A DNA stretch of 64,000 nucleotides from Sanguibacter inulinus. Its GTDB lineage: Bacteria; Actinomycetota; Actinomycetes; Actinomycetales; Cellulomonadaceae. The notes under the pieces were generated by a model. That model did not search any database. It was not told the DNA's origin and saw only the letters and a program-made list of their open reading frames with translations. Every line of letters starts with the position of its first letter. Position 1 is the stretch's first letter. The DNA is taken from positions 1-64,000 of the forward strand of contig NZ_JACBYE010000007.1 of the NCBI RefSeq assembly GCF_013415325.1, written 5' to 3'. A program made the position numbers and the translations under genes. Shown here piece by piece: positions 41,449-49,592 of the stretch.

Positions 41449-41997
41449 ATGTCAGCCCTCCGCTCCGACGCCGCGCGCAGCAGAGCGCGCATCCTCGAGG
41501 TCGCCCGGACCCACGACCGCGCCGCCCTGCGGCTCAACGACGTCGCCCGCGACGCCGGAGTCGGGGTCGGGACCGTCTACAGGCACTTCCCGACGATCCA
41601 TGCCCTCGTCGAGGCGCTCTCCGCCGAGACCCTCGACGAGATGCTCGCGACTTCTCGTCGGGCGGCAGCAGACCCTGACCCGGGAGCAGGGCTCGCGCTC
41701 TACCTGCGATCTGCCCTCGCACTCCAGCTCGAGGACGGCGGTCTCCAGGCGGTGCTGCTCTCGCCCGAGGACGAGGCGGAGTCCGTCCGGACGGCCAAGC
41801 GCGAGATCTTCGAGACCTTCGCCTCCGTGCTCGAGGCTGCTCGTGGTGCCGGGGCCGTCAGGGCCGACCTCACGGTCGACCACCTCGCGCACCTCGTCTG
41901 CGGGATCGAGCACGCTGTGCGTCTCGGTTCGCCCGACGACCGCTCGCTCCTCGTCCAGGTGCTGCTCGACGGGCTGAGGCCCGCGCCCAGCCGCTGA
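41449..41997 (+). CDS. TetR family transcriptional regulator
   Basis: 182 residues. HTH at about 10-55: SRARILEVARTHDRAALRLN, DVARDAGVGVGTVYRHFPTI. The C-terminal helical ligand domain is of the TetR_C type. It is divergent from the SDR gene at 40404-41360 and presumably represses it by binding the two GGAT-N5-ATCC sites. The ligand is unknown. Confidence 0.93.
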   Translation: MSALRSDAARSRARILEVARTHDRAALRLNDVARDAGVGVGTVYRHFPTIHALVEALSAETLDEMLATSRRAAADPDPGAGLALYLRSALALQLEDGGLQAVLLSPEDEAESVRTAKREIFETFASVLEAARGAGAVRADLTVDHLAHLVCGIEHAVRLGSPDDRSLLVQVLLDGLRPAPSR

Positions 41998-42011
41998 CAC
42001 GGCGGGTGGCT

Positions 42012-43055
42012 TCAGCGCGAGTGCGCGGCTCCAGTCCCGCGGACCACGAGAGGCACGACCCGCACGAGGATCACCATCGAGACGAGCTCGACGAGGGTCT
42101 GCGTGACGACCGCTAGGGGTGCGATCGACAGGCTCTCCGGGAGGGCGAGCGCGAGCGGCAGGACGACGAGAGAGTTGCGGGTCGCGACCGAGAACACTGC
42201 GGCACGGGCTGCGGAGACGTCCAGGCGTGCGACGCGGCTCGCGAGGACTCCGACGGCCACGGCGACCACGACGAAGGCCACGTAGAGCGGCACGACGCGC
42301 GCGAGCGAGCGCACCTCGGCGCCGACAGCCGCGACCTGCGACCCGACGACGACCACGAGGGTGAGCATCATCAGCGGGACCATCGCTGCGGCCGTCGCCC
42401 TCTCGACGGCTCCTCCGGCGATCGCCCCGACGGTCCGACGGTCACGCTGTCCCCGCCGGCCCCGGGCGAGGGCCTGGACCCCGGCAGCGGCTGCGAGCGG
42501 GACGAGGATCAGCACGACGAAGGCCTCGACGAAGGGGCGCACGTCGACGACCTCGAGGACCTCAGGACCTGCGAAGAGAGAGAGGTAGACCGGCAGCAGG
42601 AGCATCTGGACGAGCATCAGCAGGGGAGAGGCAGCCAGCAGCCTCGCCCGCGCCCCGCCTGCGAGCCCCGTGAAGACGATGACGTAGTCGACGCACGGGG
42701 TCAGGAGCACGAGGAGCACACCGAGCAGCAGCCCCTGGTCGTCCGCGACGAACCGCGAGAGCCCGAAGACCACGACGGGCACGACGACGAAGTTCGCGAC
42801 GAGGGCCGTCACCAGGAACCTCACGTCCTGGAGGGCCCGGCCTACCTCGATGAGCGGGACGCCCGAGAACGTCGCGAAGAGCAGCAGCGCGAGCACCGGG
42901 GTGATCGCCTGCTCGAGCGTCGACGCCACCTGGGGGAGGGCCAGGCCGATGGCCGCACCCAGGGCGATGGCGAGAAGGTAGAGCGGGACCTGCTGGCGGT
43001 CCCACCGCTCGACGACGCGAGAGCCGCGTCGCGCGTCGTCGGGGGGAGTGGTCAT
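42012..43055 (-). CDS. Bile acid:sodium symporter / arsenic resistance (BASS) family transporter
   Basis: 347 residues, about ten helices. The segments LLVLLTPCVDYVIVFTGLAG and VFSVATRNSLVVLPLALALP are the unwound crossing helices of the BASS/ACR3-like fold; the TPCxDYVIVF form is the one often annotated as an arsenic resistance protein in actinobacteria. No arsR or arsenate reductase gene adjoins, so the substrate is open. Start 43055 (MTTPPDD) chosen over a longer frame without initiation signals. Confidence 0.88.
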   Translation of the reverse strand: MTTPPDDARRGSRVVERWDRQQVPLYLLAIALGAAIGLALPQVASTLEQAITPVLALLLFATFSGVPLIEVGRALQDVRFLVTALVANFVVVPVVVFGLSRFVADDQGLLLGVLLVLLTPCVDYVIVFTGLAGGARARLLAASPLLMLVQMLLLPVYLSLFAGPEVLEVVDVRPFVEAFVVLILVPLAAAAGVQALARGRRGQRDRRTVGAIAGGAVERATAAAMVPLMMLTLVVVVGSQVAAVGAEVRSLARVVPLYVAFVVVAVAVGVLASRVARLDVSAARAAVFSVATRNSLVVLPLALALPESLSIAPLAVVTQTLVELVSMVILVRVVPLVVRGTGAAHSR

Positions 43056-43181
43056 CCGCAGACCGTACCGCGAGGTCGCGACGCTCCGAGAGGCAGGACC
43101 AGCGGCCGCCGAGCCGCACATGATGGCGAGCTGCTCATGGTCGCCGAGCCGCACGTGGTCCCGCGTGCTCGGAGGTCTTCC

Positions 43182-43670
43182 TCAGCCGTGCTCCGGCGGC
43201 GCCCAGGGCACAGTCGGGTCGATGGTCGTCGCGATCTCCGCGCTGATGGTCGCGAGCTGGTGCACCTGTGCCTCGGAGAGCGGGGCGAAGACGAGCTCCT
43301 CGACGAGGGCGTGGTGTGCGGGCGTCGAGCGGACGACGAGGTCGTGCCCCTCGTCCGTGAGGATCGCGAGAGTGAAGCGGCCGTCGTCCGGGTCTGGGGA
43401 GCGCTGGACCCAGCCCTTCTTCTCCAGCCGGGAGATCGCCCGCGACAGCCTGGACAGCGTGCTGCTGGCGTAGCCGGCGAGCGTGCTCATGCGCAGCGAC
43501 CTCTCGGTCGAGCTGTCGAGCGCGTAGAGCAGCCCGTGCTCGTAGTGGCTCAGGTCGTGGTCCCGCCGCAGCTGGGCGTCGAGCGCTGTCGGGAGGCGTT
43601 CGAGCACCGTGGCCAGGGAGGCCCAGGCGGCGAGGTGGTCACGGCTGAGGCCAGGCGGGGAGGCGGGCAT
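43182..43670 (-). CDS. MarR family transcriptional regulator
   Basis: 162 residues. Winged helix: LSHYEHGLLYALDSSTERSL, RMSTLAGYASSTLSRLSRAI, SRLEKKGWVQRS and the wing PDPDDGRFTLAILT. Divergent from an SDR gene; two nearly identical 16-bp palindromic sites lie between them (43686-43701, 43718-43733) and are the likely binding sites. Such MarR-SDR pairs usually respond to phenolics or quinones (family knowledge). Confidence 0.93.
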   Translation of the reverse strand: MPASPPGLSRDHLAAWASLATVLERLPTALDAQLRRDHDLSHYEHGLLYALDSSTERSLRMSTLAGYASSTLSRLSRAISRLEKKGWVQRSPDPDDGRFTLAILTDEGHDLVVRSTPAHHALVEELVFAPLSEAQVHQLATISAEIATTIDPTVPWAPPEHG

Positions 43671-43685
43671 GAGCCCAGTCTACGG

Positions 43686-43733
43686 ACTTGCTCAGGCAAG
43701 TGACTCTCCGTAGTCTGACTTTCCCAGGCAAGT
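43686..43733. promoter_or_regulatory. Twin MarR operators
   Basis: ACTTGCTCAGGCAAGT (43686-43701) and ACTTTCCCAGGCAAGT (43718-43733) agree at 14 of 16 bases; the first has perfect 6-bp arms. Spacing of 32 bp (about three turns) puts both dimers on one DNA face. Confidence 0.75.
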
Positions 43734-43761
43734 CATGCCGGGGAGAATCAGAGGAGAGCTC

Positions 43762-44553
43762 ATGGATCTGCAGCTGCACGGCACGACGGCATTCATCAGC
43801 GGGTCGACCCGGGGCATCGGCCGCGCCGTGGCGTCGAGGCTCGCCGCAGAAGGCGCGAGGGTGGTCGTCAACGGCCGCACCCAGGAGACTGTCGACGCTG
43901 TCGTCGCCGACCTGCGACGCGCTCACCCCGGCGCTGATCACCGCGGGATCGTCGCGGACTTCGCCGACCCTGCGTCGGTGAGGTCGCTCGTCGACGAGCT
44001 CGGAGACGTCGACGTCCTCGTTAACAACGTCGGTCTCTTCGGACTCGCGGAGCTCGAGTCGGTGACCGACGACGAGTGGGTGCGCTACCTCGAGGTGAAC
44101 CTGATGAGCGGGGTCCGGCTCTCTCGTCAGGTGCTGCCGGGGATGCTCGAGCGCGGTCGGGGCCGCATCGTCTTCATCAGCAGCGAGTCCGGGGTGAATG
44201 TCCCCGCCGACATGATCCACTACGGGGTCACCAAGGCCGCGATGATCGCGCTCGGCAACGGCCTCGCCAAGCGGACCCGCGGCACAGCCGTGACGGTCAA
44301 CACCGTCCTCGGCGGCCCGACCTACTCGGACGGTGTCGCAGACGTGGTCCGGTCGGTCGCAGCAGCCCAGTCCGCGCCCGAAGACGCGGTCAAGGCCTCG
44401 ATCATCGGTCAGAACCGGACGACGCTCCTCGAACGCTTCATCGACCCTGACGAGATCGCCTCGCTCGTCGCCTACCTGGCGAGCCCTCTCGCGTCGGCGA
44501 CGAACGGGGCGACGGTCCGAGCGGACGGCGGGGTGCTCACGGGGATGCTCTGA
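43762..44553 (+). CDS. SDR family oxidoreductase
   Basis: 263 residues, classical SDR. TxxxGIG motif AFISGSTRGIGRAVA, NNVG (LVNNVGLFG), catalytic Ser in IVFISSESG and Tyr-Lys in YGVTKAA, C-terminal ADGGVLTGML. Start ATG 43762 has GAGGAG 5 nt upstream. Divergent from MarR and probably controlled by it. Substrate unknown. Confidence 0.94.
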   Translation: MDLQLHGTTAFISGSTRGIGRAVASRLAAEGARVVVNGRTQETVDAVVADLRRAHPGADHRGIVADFADPASVRSLVDELGDVDVLVNNVGLFGLAELESVTDDEWVRYLEVNLMSGVRLSRQVLPGMLERGRGRIVFISSESGVNVPADMIHYGVTKAAMIALGNGLAKRTRGTAVTVNTVLGGPTYSDGVADVVRSVAAAQSAPEDAVKASIIGQNRTTLLERFIDPDEIASLVAYLASPLASATNGATVRADGGVLTGML

Positions 44554-44629
44554 CGCCCGACGTCGGCAGCTAAGACCGCGACCGAGGCTGGGTCTGTCGG
44601 CTGCGCGCTGACGGCGCTAGCGTTCCCCT

Positions 44630-45064
44630 ATGACCATCAAGCTCGAGAACGTCGGGATCGCCGTCCGAGACCTGGACGCCGCGGTCGCCTTCTTCACCGA
44701 CCTCGGCCTGACGGTGATCGGCCGGGACACCGTCAGCGGCGAGTGGGCTGACACCGCTGTCGGGCTCGACGGCAACCACGCACGCATCGCGATGCTCGAG
44801 ACCCCCGACGGTCAGGGGCGCCTCGAGCTCTTCGAGTACATCCACCCGGTGGCTCTCGAGACCGAGCCGACGCTGCCGCACCAGATCGGCATGCACAGGG
44901 TCGCCTTCTCGGTCGACGACCTCGACGCTGCCCTCGCGATCGCCGCGACGCACGGCTGCTACCCGCTCCGCGGGGTCGCCACCTACGAGGACGTGTACAG
45001 GCTCACGTATCTGCGTGGTCCGAGCGGCATCCTCGTGATGCTGGCTCAGGCCCTCAAGTCCTGA
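44630..45064 (+). CDS. VOC family (glyoxalase/bleomycin resistance-like) protein
   Basis: 144 residues, two beta-alpha-beta-beta-beta modules: IKLENVGIAVRDLDAAVAFF (first His replaced by Asn-Val-Gly form), RLELFEYIHP with the metal Glu, GMHRVAFSVDDLDAALAIAA with the second-module His, and the end of module two at RLTYLRGPSGILVML. Metal-dependent isomerase, dioxygenase or binding protein; activity unknown. TAGCGT (44618-44623) ends 6 nt before the ATG, so likely leaderless. Confidence 0.9.
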   Translation: MTIKLENVGIAVRDLDAAVAFFTDLGLTVIGRDTVSGEWADTAVGLDGNHARIAMLETPDGQGRLELFEYIHPVALETEPTLPHQIGMHRVAFSVDDLDAALAIAATHGCYPLRGVATYEDVYRLTYLRGPSGILVMLAQALKS

Positions 45065-45075
45065 GGTCGTCGCAG

Positions 45076-45106
45076 GACCCCATGACCCCATGACCCCATG
45101 ACCCCA
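45076..45106. repeat. Octamer tandem repeat CATGACCC, about 3.6 copies
   Basis: Perfect 8-bp tandem repeat just past the VOC gene stop, noncoding; each unit holds an ATG followed by an in-register change of frame because the period is not a multiple of three. Confidence 0.75.
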
Positions 45107-45268
45107 GTCCGCGGGCATCGGGGCGAGATCGTCGCCCGAGGGCGCCGCGGTCGCGGTGACCGAGGTCCTGCCGGGCGCCGGGTCCGCCGGCCTGTCGGCC
45201 GATCGGGCGACGTCGGGTCGCCCGGTCAGCCGACGCGAGGACGGCACCCCGGCGACCACGATCGAGGG

Positions 45269-46333
45269 ATGTCGACCTCACACGCCCTACGTCCTCCCCG
45301 TCCTGCCCGCGCTCCCCGTCCCTCCCGTCTTCGCCGCAGTCTCGGGCGCCGCCTCACGAGGGCCGTCACCGGGCTTCTTGTCGTGCTCGTCCTCCTGGTC
45401 CTCGCCGGGGTGGTCTACGAGCGGGTCGCCTCGGCCGGGGCGGCTGACAGGTTCCCGGCTCCGGGTGTGCTCGTCGACGTGGGGACGACGTCCTTGCACC
45501 TCCAGGTGACCCCGGGGCCCGCCGGGGCCCCCGTCGTCGTGCTCGTGGCGGGCAGCGGGGAGACCAGCCTGTCGTGGCGCGACGTCCCGGCCGGGCTCGC
45601 CGACGTCGCGACGGTCGTCTCGTACGACAGAGCAGGCACCGGGTGGAGCGAGCCGGCCACGACCTCGCGGACCGGCGAGCACATCGTCGCCGAGCTGCAC
45701 GACGCCCTCATGGCAGCAGGCCTCGACGGTCCGTACGTCCTCGTCGGGCACTCGATGGGCGGTCTGTTCTCCAGGCTCTTCGCCGAGCGCTACCCGGACG
45801 AGGTGACGGGCCTCGTGCTCGTCGACGCCCGCCCGGAGGACGACGCGGCCCGGACGGCGCCGATCCTCGAGGCCGAGGGCTTCGCAGGGAACCCACCTGT
45901 CTGGTTGCTGTCGGCGCTCACCGAGACCGGGGTGATGCGGCTCTTCGCCGGGACCCTGCTGGCCGGCAGCGTCGATCCGGAGGACCAGGACAGGTTCGTC
46001 GACGTCGTCGCAGACCCGGAGTTCTTCAGGGTGCGCCAGGAGGAGGCGGACCTCGTCGGCTCGACCGAGGACGCCGTCCGCGGCCAGGATCTGGGAGGAC
46101 TGCCCCTGGTGGTCGTCGCCCGCGGCGTCGCACAGGACTACGCGGCGGCCGGGCTCAGCACCGAGGCCGGGCAGGAGGTCGAGGCGATCTGGCAGGACGG
46201 GCAGCGCCGGCTCCTCGACCTCTCGAGCGCGAGCCGGCTGGTGGTCGCCGCCGAGAGCGGGCACCTGGTGATGCGTGACCAGCCCGAGGTCGTCGTCGAG
46301 GCCGTCCGGGACGTGGTCGCCGAGCTGCGCTGA
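45269..46333 (+). CDS. Alpha/beta hydrolase with N-terminal membrane anchor
   Basis: 354 residues. Pro/Arg-rich cytoplasmic leader, one membrane helix (AVTGLLVVLVLLVLAGVVYE, about 37-57), then an extracytoplasmic alpha/beta hydrolase domain: VVLVAGSGETSLSWRDVP, YDRAGTGWSEP, nucleophile elbow GHSMGG, LVLVDARPED and the His in AAESGHLV. ATG 45269 is preceded by CACGAT six bases earlier (possibly leaderless). Substrate unknown. A 16-bp-stem terminator follows. Confidence 0.88.
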   Translation: MSTSHALRPPRPARAPRPSRLRRSLGRRLTRAVTGLLVVLVLLVLAGVVYERVASAGAADRFPAPGVLVDVGTTSLHLQVTPGPAGAPVVVLVAGSGETSLSWRDVPAGLADVATVVSYDRAGTGWSEPATTSRTGEHIVAELHDALMAAGLDGPYVLVGHSMGGLFSRLFAERYPDEVTGLVLVDARPEDDAARTAPILEAEGFAGNPPVWLLSALTETGVMRLFAGTLLAGSVDPEDQDRFVDVVADPEFFRVRQEEADLVGSTEDAVRGQDLGGLPLVVVARGVAQDYAAAGLSTEAGQEVEAIWQDGQRRLLDLSSASRLVVAAESGHLVMRDQPEVVVEAVRDVVAELR

Positions 46334-46338
46334 TGCGA

Positions 46339-46375
46339 CGACGGGTCGTCTGCGGAGCACGCAGACGACCCGTCG
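46339..46375. terminator. Strong bidirectional hairpin terminator
   Basis: Perfect 16-bp inverted repeat CGACGGGTCGTCTGCG / CGCAGACGACCCGTCG with a 5-nt loop between the convergent hydrolase gene and the fructan operon. Confidence 0.8.
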
Positions 46376-46388
46376 CCGCCACGCGCCG

Positions 46389-47951
46389 CTAGACCACGTC
46401 GCCGAAGGACCGCAGCGTGATGCCCGTGAAGGCTGCGGGGCCACCGTCCGTGTAGAGCGAGATGCCGGTGTCTGCCGCGGTCAGGTGGACCTGCTGGGAG
46501 AGCACGGTGTGGCCGGCGTCGACGAAGACCTCCACGCTCTGGGTGTCGACGAGGATGCGCAGGTGCACCGACCGCGCGTCGGCGTCGATCGGGGCGGCGG
46601 CTCGCGACCAGGGCGCGAGCGAGTACCCGGCGAGGTCGGACGGCCCGCGGTCCACGTAGAGCTCGGCGCCGTGCTTGCCGATGTTCGTGTGCCGCGAGCC
46701 GTCGGCTGAACGGCCGACGGACACGCCCACGTTCGTCGCGGTGTCCCAGGAGATGTCGAGCTCGAGCTCGTAGGCGCGTCCCTCCCACGGGAGGACGAGG
46801 CTGCCGTCGACGGTGCGGTCGGGGAGGGTGGTGGTCGCGGTGACGTGGTCCCGCAACGCCGAGACTGGGGTGCTGAGCAGGCTGTACCAGCCACCGGGCT
46901 GGCGGGCGAGCCGCAGCTCCCGGACGACCGAGTTCTGCCCGTTGTACCCGTCGCTCACGTCGGTCGGGACGTCACGGGCGGCGTACTTCCAGTTGTTCAT
47001 CCAGGCGATCGCGAGCCGCTTGGTCTCGGGCTCGTCGAGCGACGGCCAGGTGACCGCCGCGTACCAGTCCCAGCCCCAGTCGAGCCACTGCGGGGTGAGG
47101 TCGTCAGCCACCATCTGCTCGCCGTCCCAGGTCCCCGTCCAGTAGGCGTAGGTCATCGGCAGGCCGACGCCGTAGGCGTCCATGCTGGCCCCGAGCACCC
47201 AGTGGCGGGTGCCGTCGTCGGCCGTCATCTCGAAGAGGTCGGGGCACTCGATGCCACCGAGAGCATGGTCGGGGTAGTCGAAGTTGCGGCGCAGCGTCCA
47301 GTCGCGCAGGTTCGGCGAGGTGTAGAACGCGGCGTAGCGCAGGCGTCCGATCACGCAGACCCACTCGGCCCGGGCGGAGTCCCAGTGGATCTTGGGGTCG
47401 CGGAACCACTCGGCGTTCTCGATCTCGGCGGGCGTGACGGCGGCACGCCCGTCGGTGTTGACGATGACAGGGTCGGGCAGTGCGGTGAAGGTGAAGCCGC
47501 CGTCGGTCGACCAGTACAGGTACTGCTCCTGGTACCTGCGGACGCCGTCTGTCGGCTGCGTCGCCAGCGCGACGACAGCCCCGGCGCCGAAGCCGGCGGT
47601 GTTCGCGGTGTCCACGACAGCCGAGCCTGACCACACGGGGAAGTCGGGCTGCAGCGGCATCACGGTCCCGTGGTGGGTGAAGGTGACAGCGTCGGTCGTG
47701 GTCGCGTGGTCCCAGCCTCCAGGTCCGTTGTTCTGGCCGGAGTGCAGGTAGTACAGCTGGTAGGCCCCGCCCGTGGTGACAGGGCGCTGCGGGTCGCAGA
47801 GCCAGCCGCTCGGCGGGGTCATGTGGTAGACGGCGCGGAGCGAGCCCTGCGCTGCCCGGGCGGTGCCGGTGAGGGCGCTGCCGAAGGCCAGGGCGAGCGC
47901 CCCGGTCCCGGCTCCTCGGAGCACTGTGCGGCGTGAGATGGACGGCATCAT
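46389..47951 (-). CDS. lftA: Levan fructotransferase (DFA IV-forming), GH32, TAT-secreted
   Basis: 520 residues. TAT signal SRRTVLRGAGTGALALAFGS with cleavage near TARA|AQG, so secreted folded. The GH32 motifs take the form specific to levan fructotransferases: WLCDPQRP at 50-57 (nucleophile Asp53) instead of WMNDPNG, EWFRDPKIHWD, and GGIECPDLFEM (acid/base Glu). Close similarity to Arthrobacter LftA is recognised from memory (for example SGQNNGPGGWDHATTTDAV and GFGAGAVVALATQPTDGVR). The enzyme cleaves levan from its end by intramolecular transfer, giving difructose dianhydride IV. It is the last gene of the fructan operon; the 3' end meets a strong terminator. Confidence 0.9.
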   Translation of the reverse strand: MMPSISRRTVLRGAGTGALALAFGSALTGTARAAQGSLRAVYHMTPPSGWLCDPQRPVTTGGAYQLYYLHSGQNNGPGGWDHATTTDAVTFTHHGTVMPLQPDFPVWSGSAVVDTANTAGFGAGAVVALATQPTDGVRRYQEQYLYWSTDGGFTFTALPDPVIVNTDGRAAVTPAEIENAEWFRDPKIHWDSARAEWVCVIGRLRYAAFYTSPNLRDWTLRRNFDYPDHALGGIECPDLFEMTADDGTRHWVLGASMDAYGVGLPMTYAYWTGTWDGEQMVADDLTPQWLDWGWDWYAAVTWPSLDEPETKRLAIAWMNNWKYAARDVPTDVSDGYNGQNSVVRELRLARQPGGWYSLLSTPVSALRDHVTATTTLPDRTVDGSLVLPWEGRAYELELDISWDTATNVGVSVGRSADGSRHTNIGKHGAELYVDRGPSDLAGYSLAPWSRAAAPIDADARSVHLRILVDTQSVEVFVDAGHTVLSQQVHLTAADTGISLYTDGGPAAFTGITLRSFGDVV

Positions 47952-48082
47952 TGCGGGTTCCTCTCGGAGGTGGTGGGCGCGACGGATCGGCCCCTCGGTG
48001 CGGTGCTGTGCTGTGCAGGGGGATCGCGGTGGGTGCTGCGGCCGGCGGACCGGCGTCGTGGTGGGTGCTGGAGCGGCTGCGC

Positions 48083-48142
48083 TGAGCCGAGTGCGGCTGC
48101 GGTCAGCCGAGTGCGGCTGTTGTCAGCCGAGTGCGGCGGCGG
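48083..48142. repeat. Three tandem 20-bp hairpin units at the end of a GH32 gene
   Basis: Units start at 48083, 48103 and 48123; each has CAGCCG-AGTG-CGGCTG or a close variant, a 6-bp hairpin. The third unit includes the stop codon of the GH32 gene, so the repeats are copies of its 3' end. They may act as an mRNA-stabilising or terminating structure between the two genes. Confidence 0.75.
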
Positions 48143-49580
48143 GGACGGGCATGCTGGTCTCCTGGTGAGCGCTGATGTCGACCACGGTGGCGTGCAGGGT
48201 CGCGGGGCGTGCCGCCTCGAGGCTCAGGGTCACGCCACGGGCACCGAGGAGGACCAGGTTGGACGCTGTCACCTCGCCGTCGCCGACGAAGACCTCGAGC
48301 AGCGGGCCGTCGAGGCTCAGGAGCAGCCGGGCCGGGCCGTCGCCGGTCAGCGGGACGGTGCTCGTCGACGGGAAGTCGGGGTGCACGGCCTCGGCCGCTG
48401 GTCCACCCCGGGTCAGGGACAGCGTCCTGCCGTGAGGGTCGTGCACGAGGTCCACGAAGGCGTCCTGGTCACCCCGCAGCCGGATGCTGAGCACGCCCGT
48501 GGCCGAGGGGTCCCAGCGGAGCTCGACGAGCGAGTGCCCGGAGAGGTGCAGATCAGCCGGCTGGTCGTCGACCAGCAGCGCCGTCGGCAGCACGCGGTCG
48601 AGGTACCCGCGGACGAATCCCGGCGGCGACTGCACGAGCGTGGGTCGCCCGTCGACCGTGCGCAGCGCCAGGGTGCGCGGCAGCGACATCGCGCCCCGCC
48701 ACGGTGCTGAGGGGAACACCCGGGCGTAGTGCCAGTTGCTCATCCAGCCGATCGTGACGGACTCGCCGTCCGGGGCGTCGTCGAAGGTGACGGCCGCGTA
48801 GTAGTCGCGCCCGTGGTCGAGCCGGCGGAGCTCGGGGACCTCGGGCACGAAGGAGGTCCCGTCGAGGTGCCCGACGACGTAGTGCATTGACGAGCCCGCG
48901 GGATCGGGGTCCTCTCCGACGGGATTGGTGCTGAGCAGCAGCACCCACCGGGTGTCGTCGGCGTCTCCGTCCAGCGGCAGCCTGACCAGGTCAGGGCACT
49001 CCCACACGACGCCTGTCGCCCCGAAGGGGCCCGTCGTGCTCAGGTGCTCCCACGTCACCAGGTCGGTCGAGGAGTAGAGCAGGACCTGCCGGTCGTCGGC
49101 CTCGACGGTCAGCATGATCCAGCGCGGGGTGCCGCCGCCGTCGTCGTAGCGGATCACCTTGGGGTCCCGGAAGGCTGTCGTCCCCCGGTCGAGGACCGGG
49201 TTGGCCGGGTCGAGGTCCCAGGTGAGGCCCCCGTCGACGCTGGTCGCGCGGGACTGCGCCTGGTGCCCGTCGTCGTAGGCGCTCGTGTAGTAGGCGGTGA
49301 GCACGTCGTCGCCCGTGCGCGACGCGACGACGGAGCCGGAGTAGATCTGCTCACCGGGCCTGTGGGCGATCGCCACGGGGAGCTCGGTCCAGTGCTCGAG
49401 GTCGGGGCTGGTGGCGTGCCCCCAGCTCATGTTGCCCCAGTCGGGACCCTCAGGGTTGTGCTGGAAGAACAGGTGCCACAGGCCTCCGTGGTGCACGAGC
49501 CCGTTGGGGTCGTTCATCCAGTGCTGTCGTGGGGTGAAGTGGAAGCTGGGGCGCGGCGCGCCGGTGCTCGTCGTCTGCAC
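48123..49580 (-). CDS. GH32 beta-fructosidase, cytoplasmic
   Basis: 485 residues, canonical GH32: WMNDPNG at 21-27 (nucleophile Asp24), FRDPK (about 137) and WECPD (about 194). The downstream beta-sandwich has LLEVFVGDGEV. No signal peptide, so it should hydrolyse imported fructo-oligosaccharides, sucrose or fructose anhydrides to fructose inside the cell. It lies between the LacI gene and lftA in the fructan operon, 12 bp after LacI. Its last codons and stop are the template of the 20-bp tandem hairpin repeats. Confidence 0.94.
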   Translation of the reverse strand: MQTTSTGAPRPSFHFTPRQHWMNDPNGLVHHGGLWHLFFQHNPEGPDWGNMSWGHATSPDLEHWTELPVAIAHRPGEQIYSGSVVASRTGDDVLTAYYTSAYDDGHQAQSRATSVDGGLTWDLDPANPVLDRGTTAFRDPKVIRYDDGGGTPRWIMLTVEADDRQVLLYSSTDLVTWEHLSTTGPFGATGVVWECPDLVRLPLDGDADDTRWVLLLSTNPVGEDPDPAGSSMHYVVGHLDGTSFVPEVPELRRLDHGRDYYAAVTFDDAPDGESVTIGWMSNWHYARVFPSAPWRGAMSLPRTLALRTVDGRPTLVQSPPGFVRGYLDRVLPTALLVDDQPADLHLSGHSLVELRWDPSATGVLSIRLRGDQDAFVDLVHDPHGRTLSLTRGGPAAEAVHPDFPSTSTVPLTGDGPARLLLSLDGPLLEVFVGDGEVTASNLVLLGARGVTLSLEAARPATLHATVVDISAHQETSMPVPAAALG

Positions 49581-49592
49581 GGGATCCTCTCC

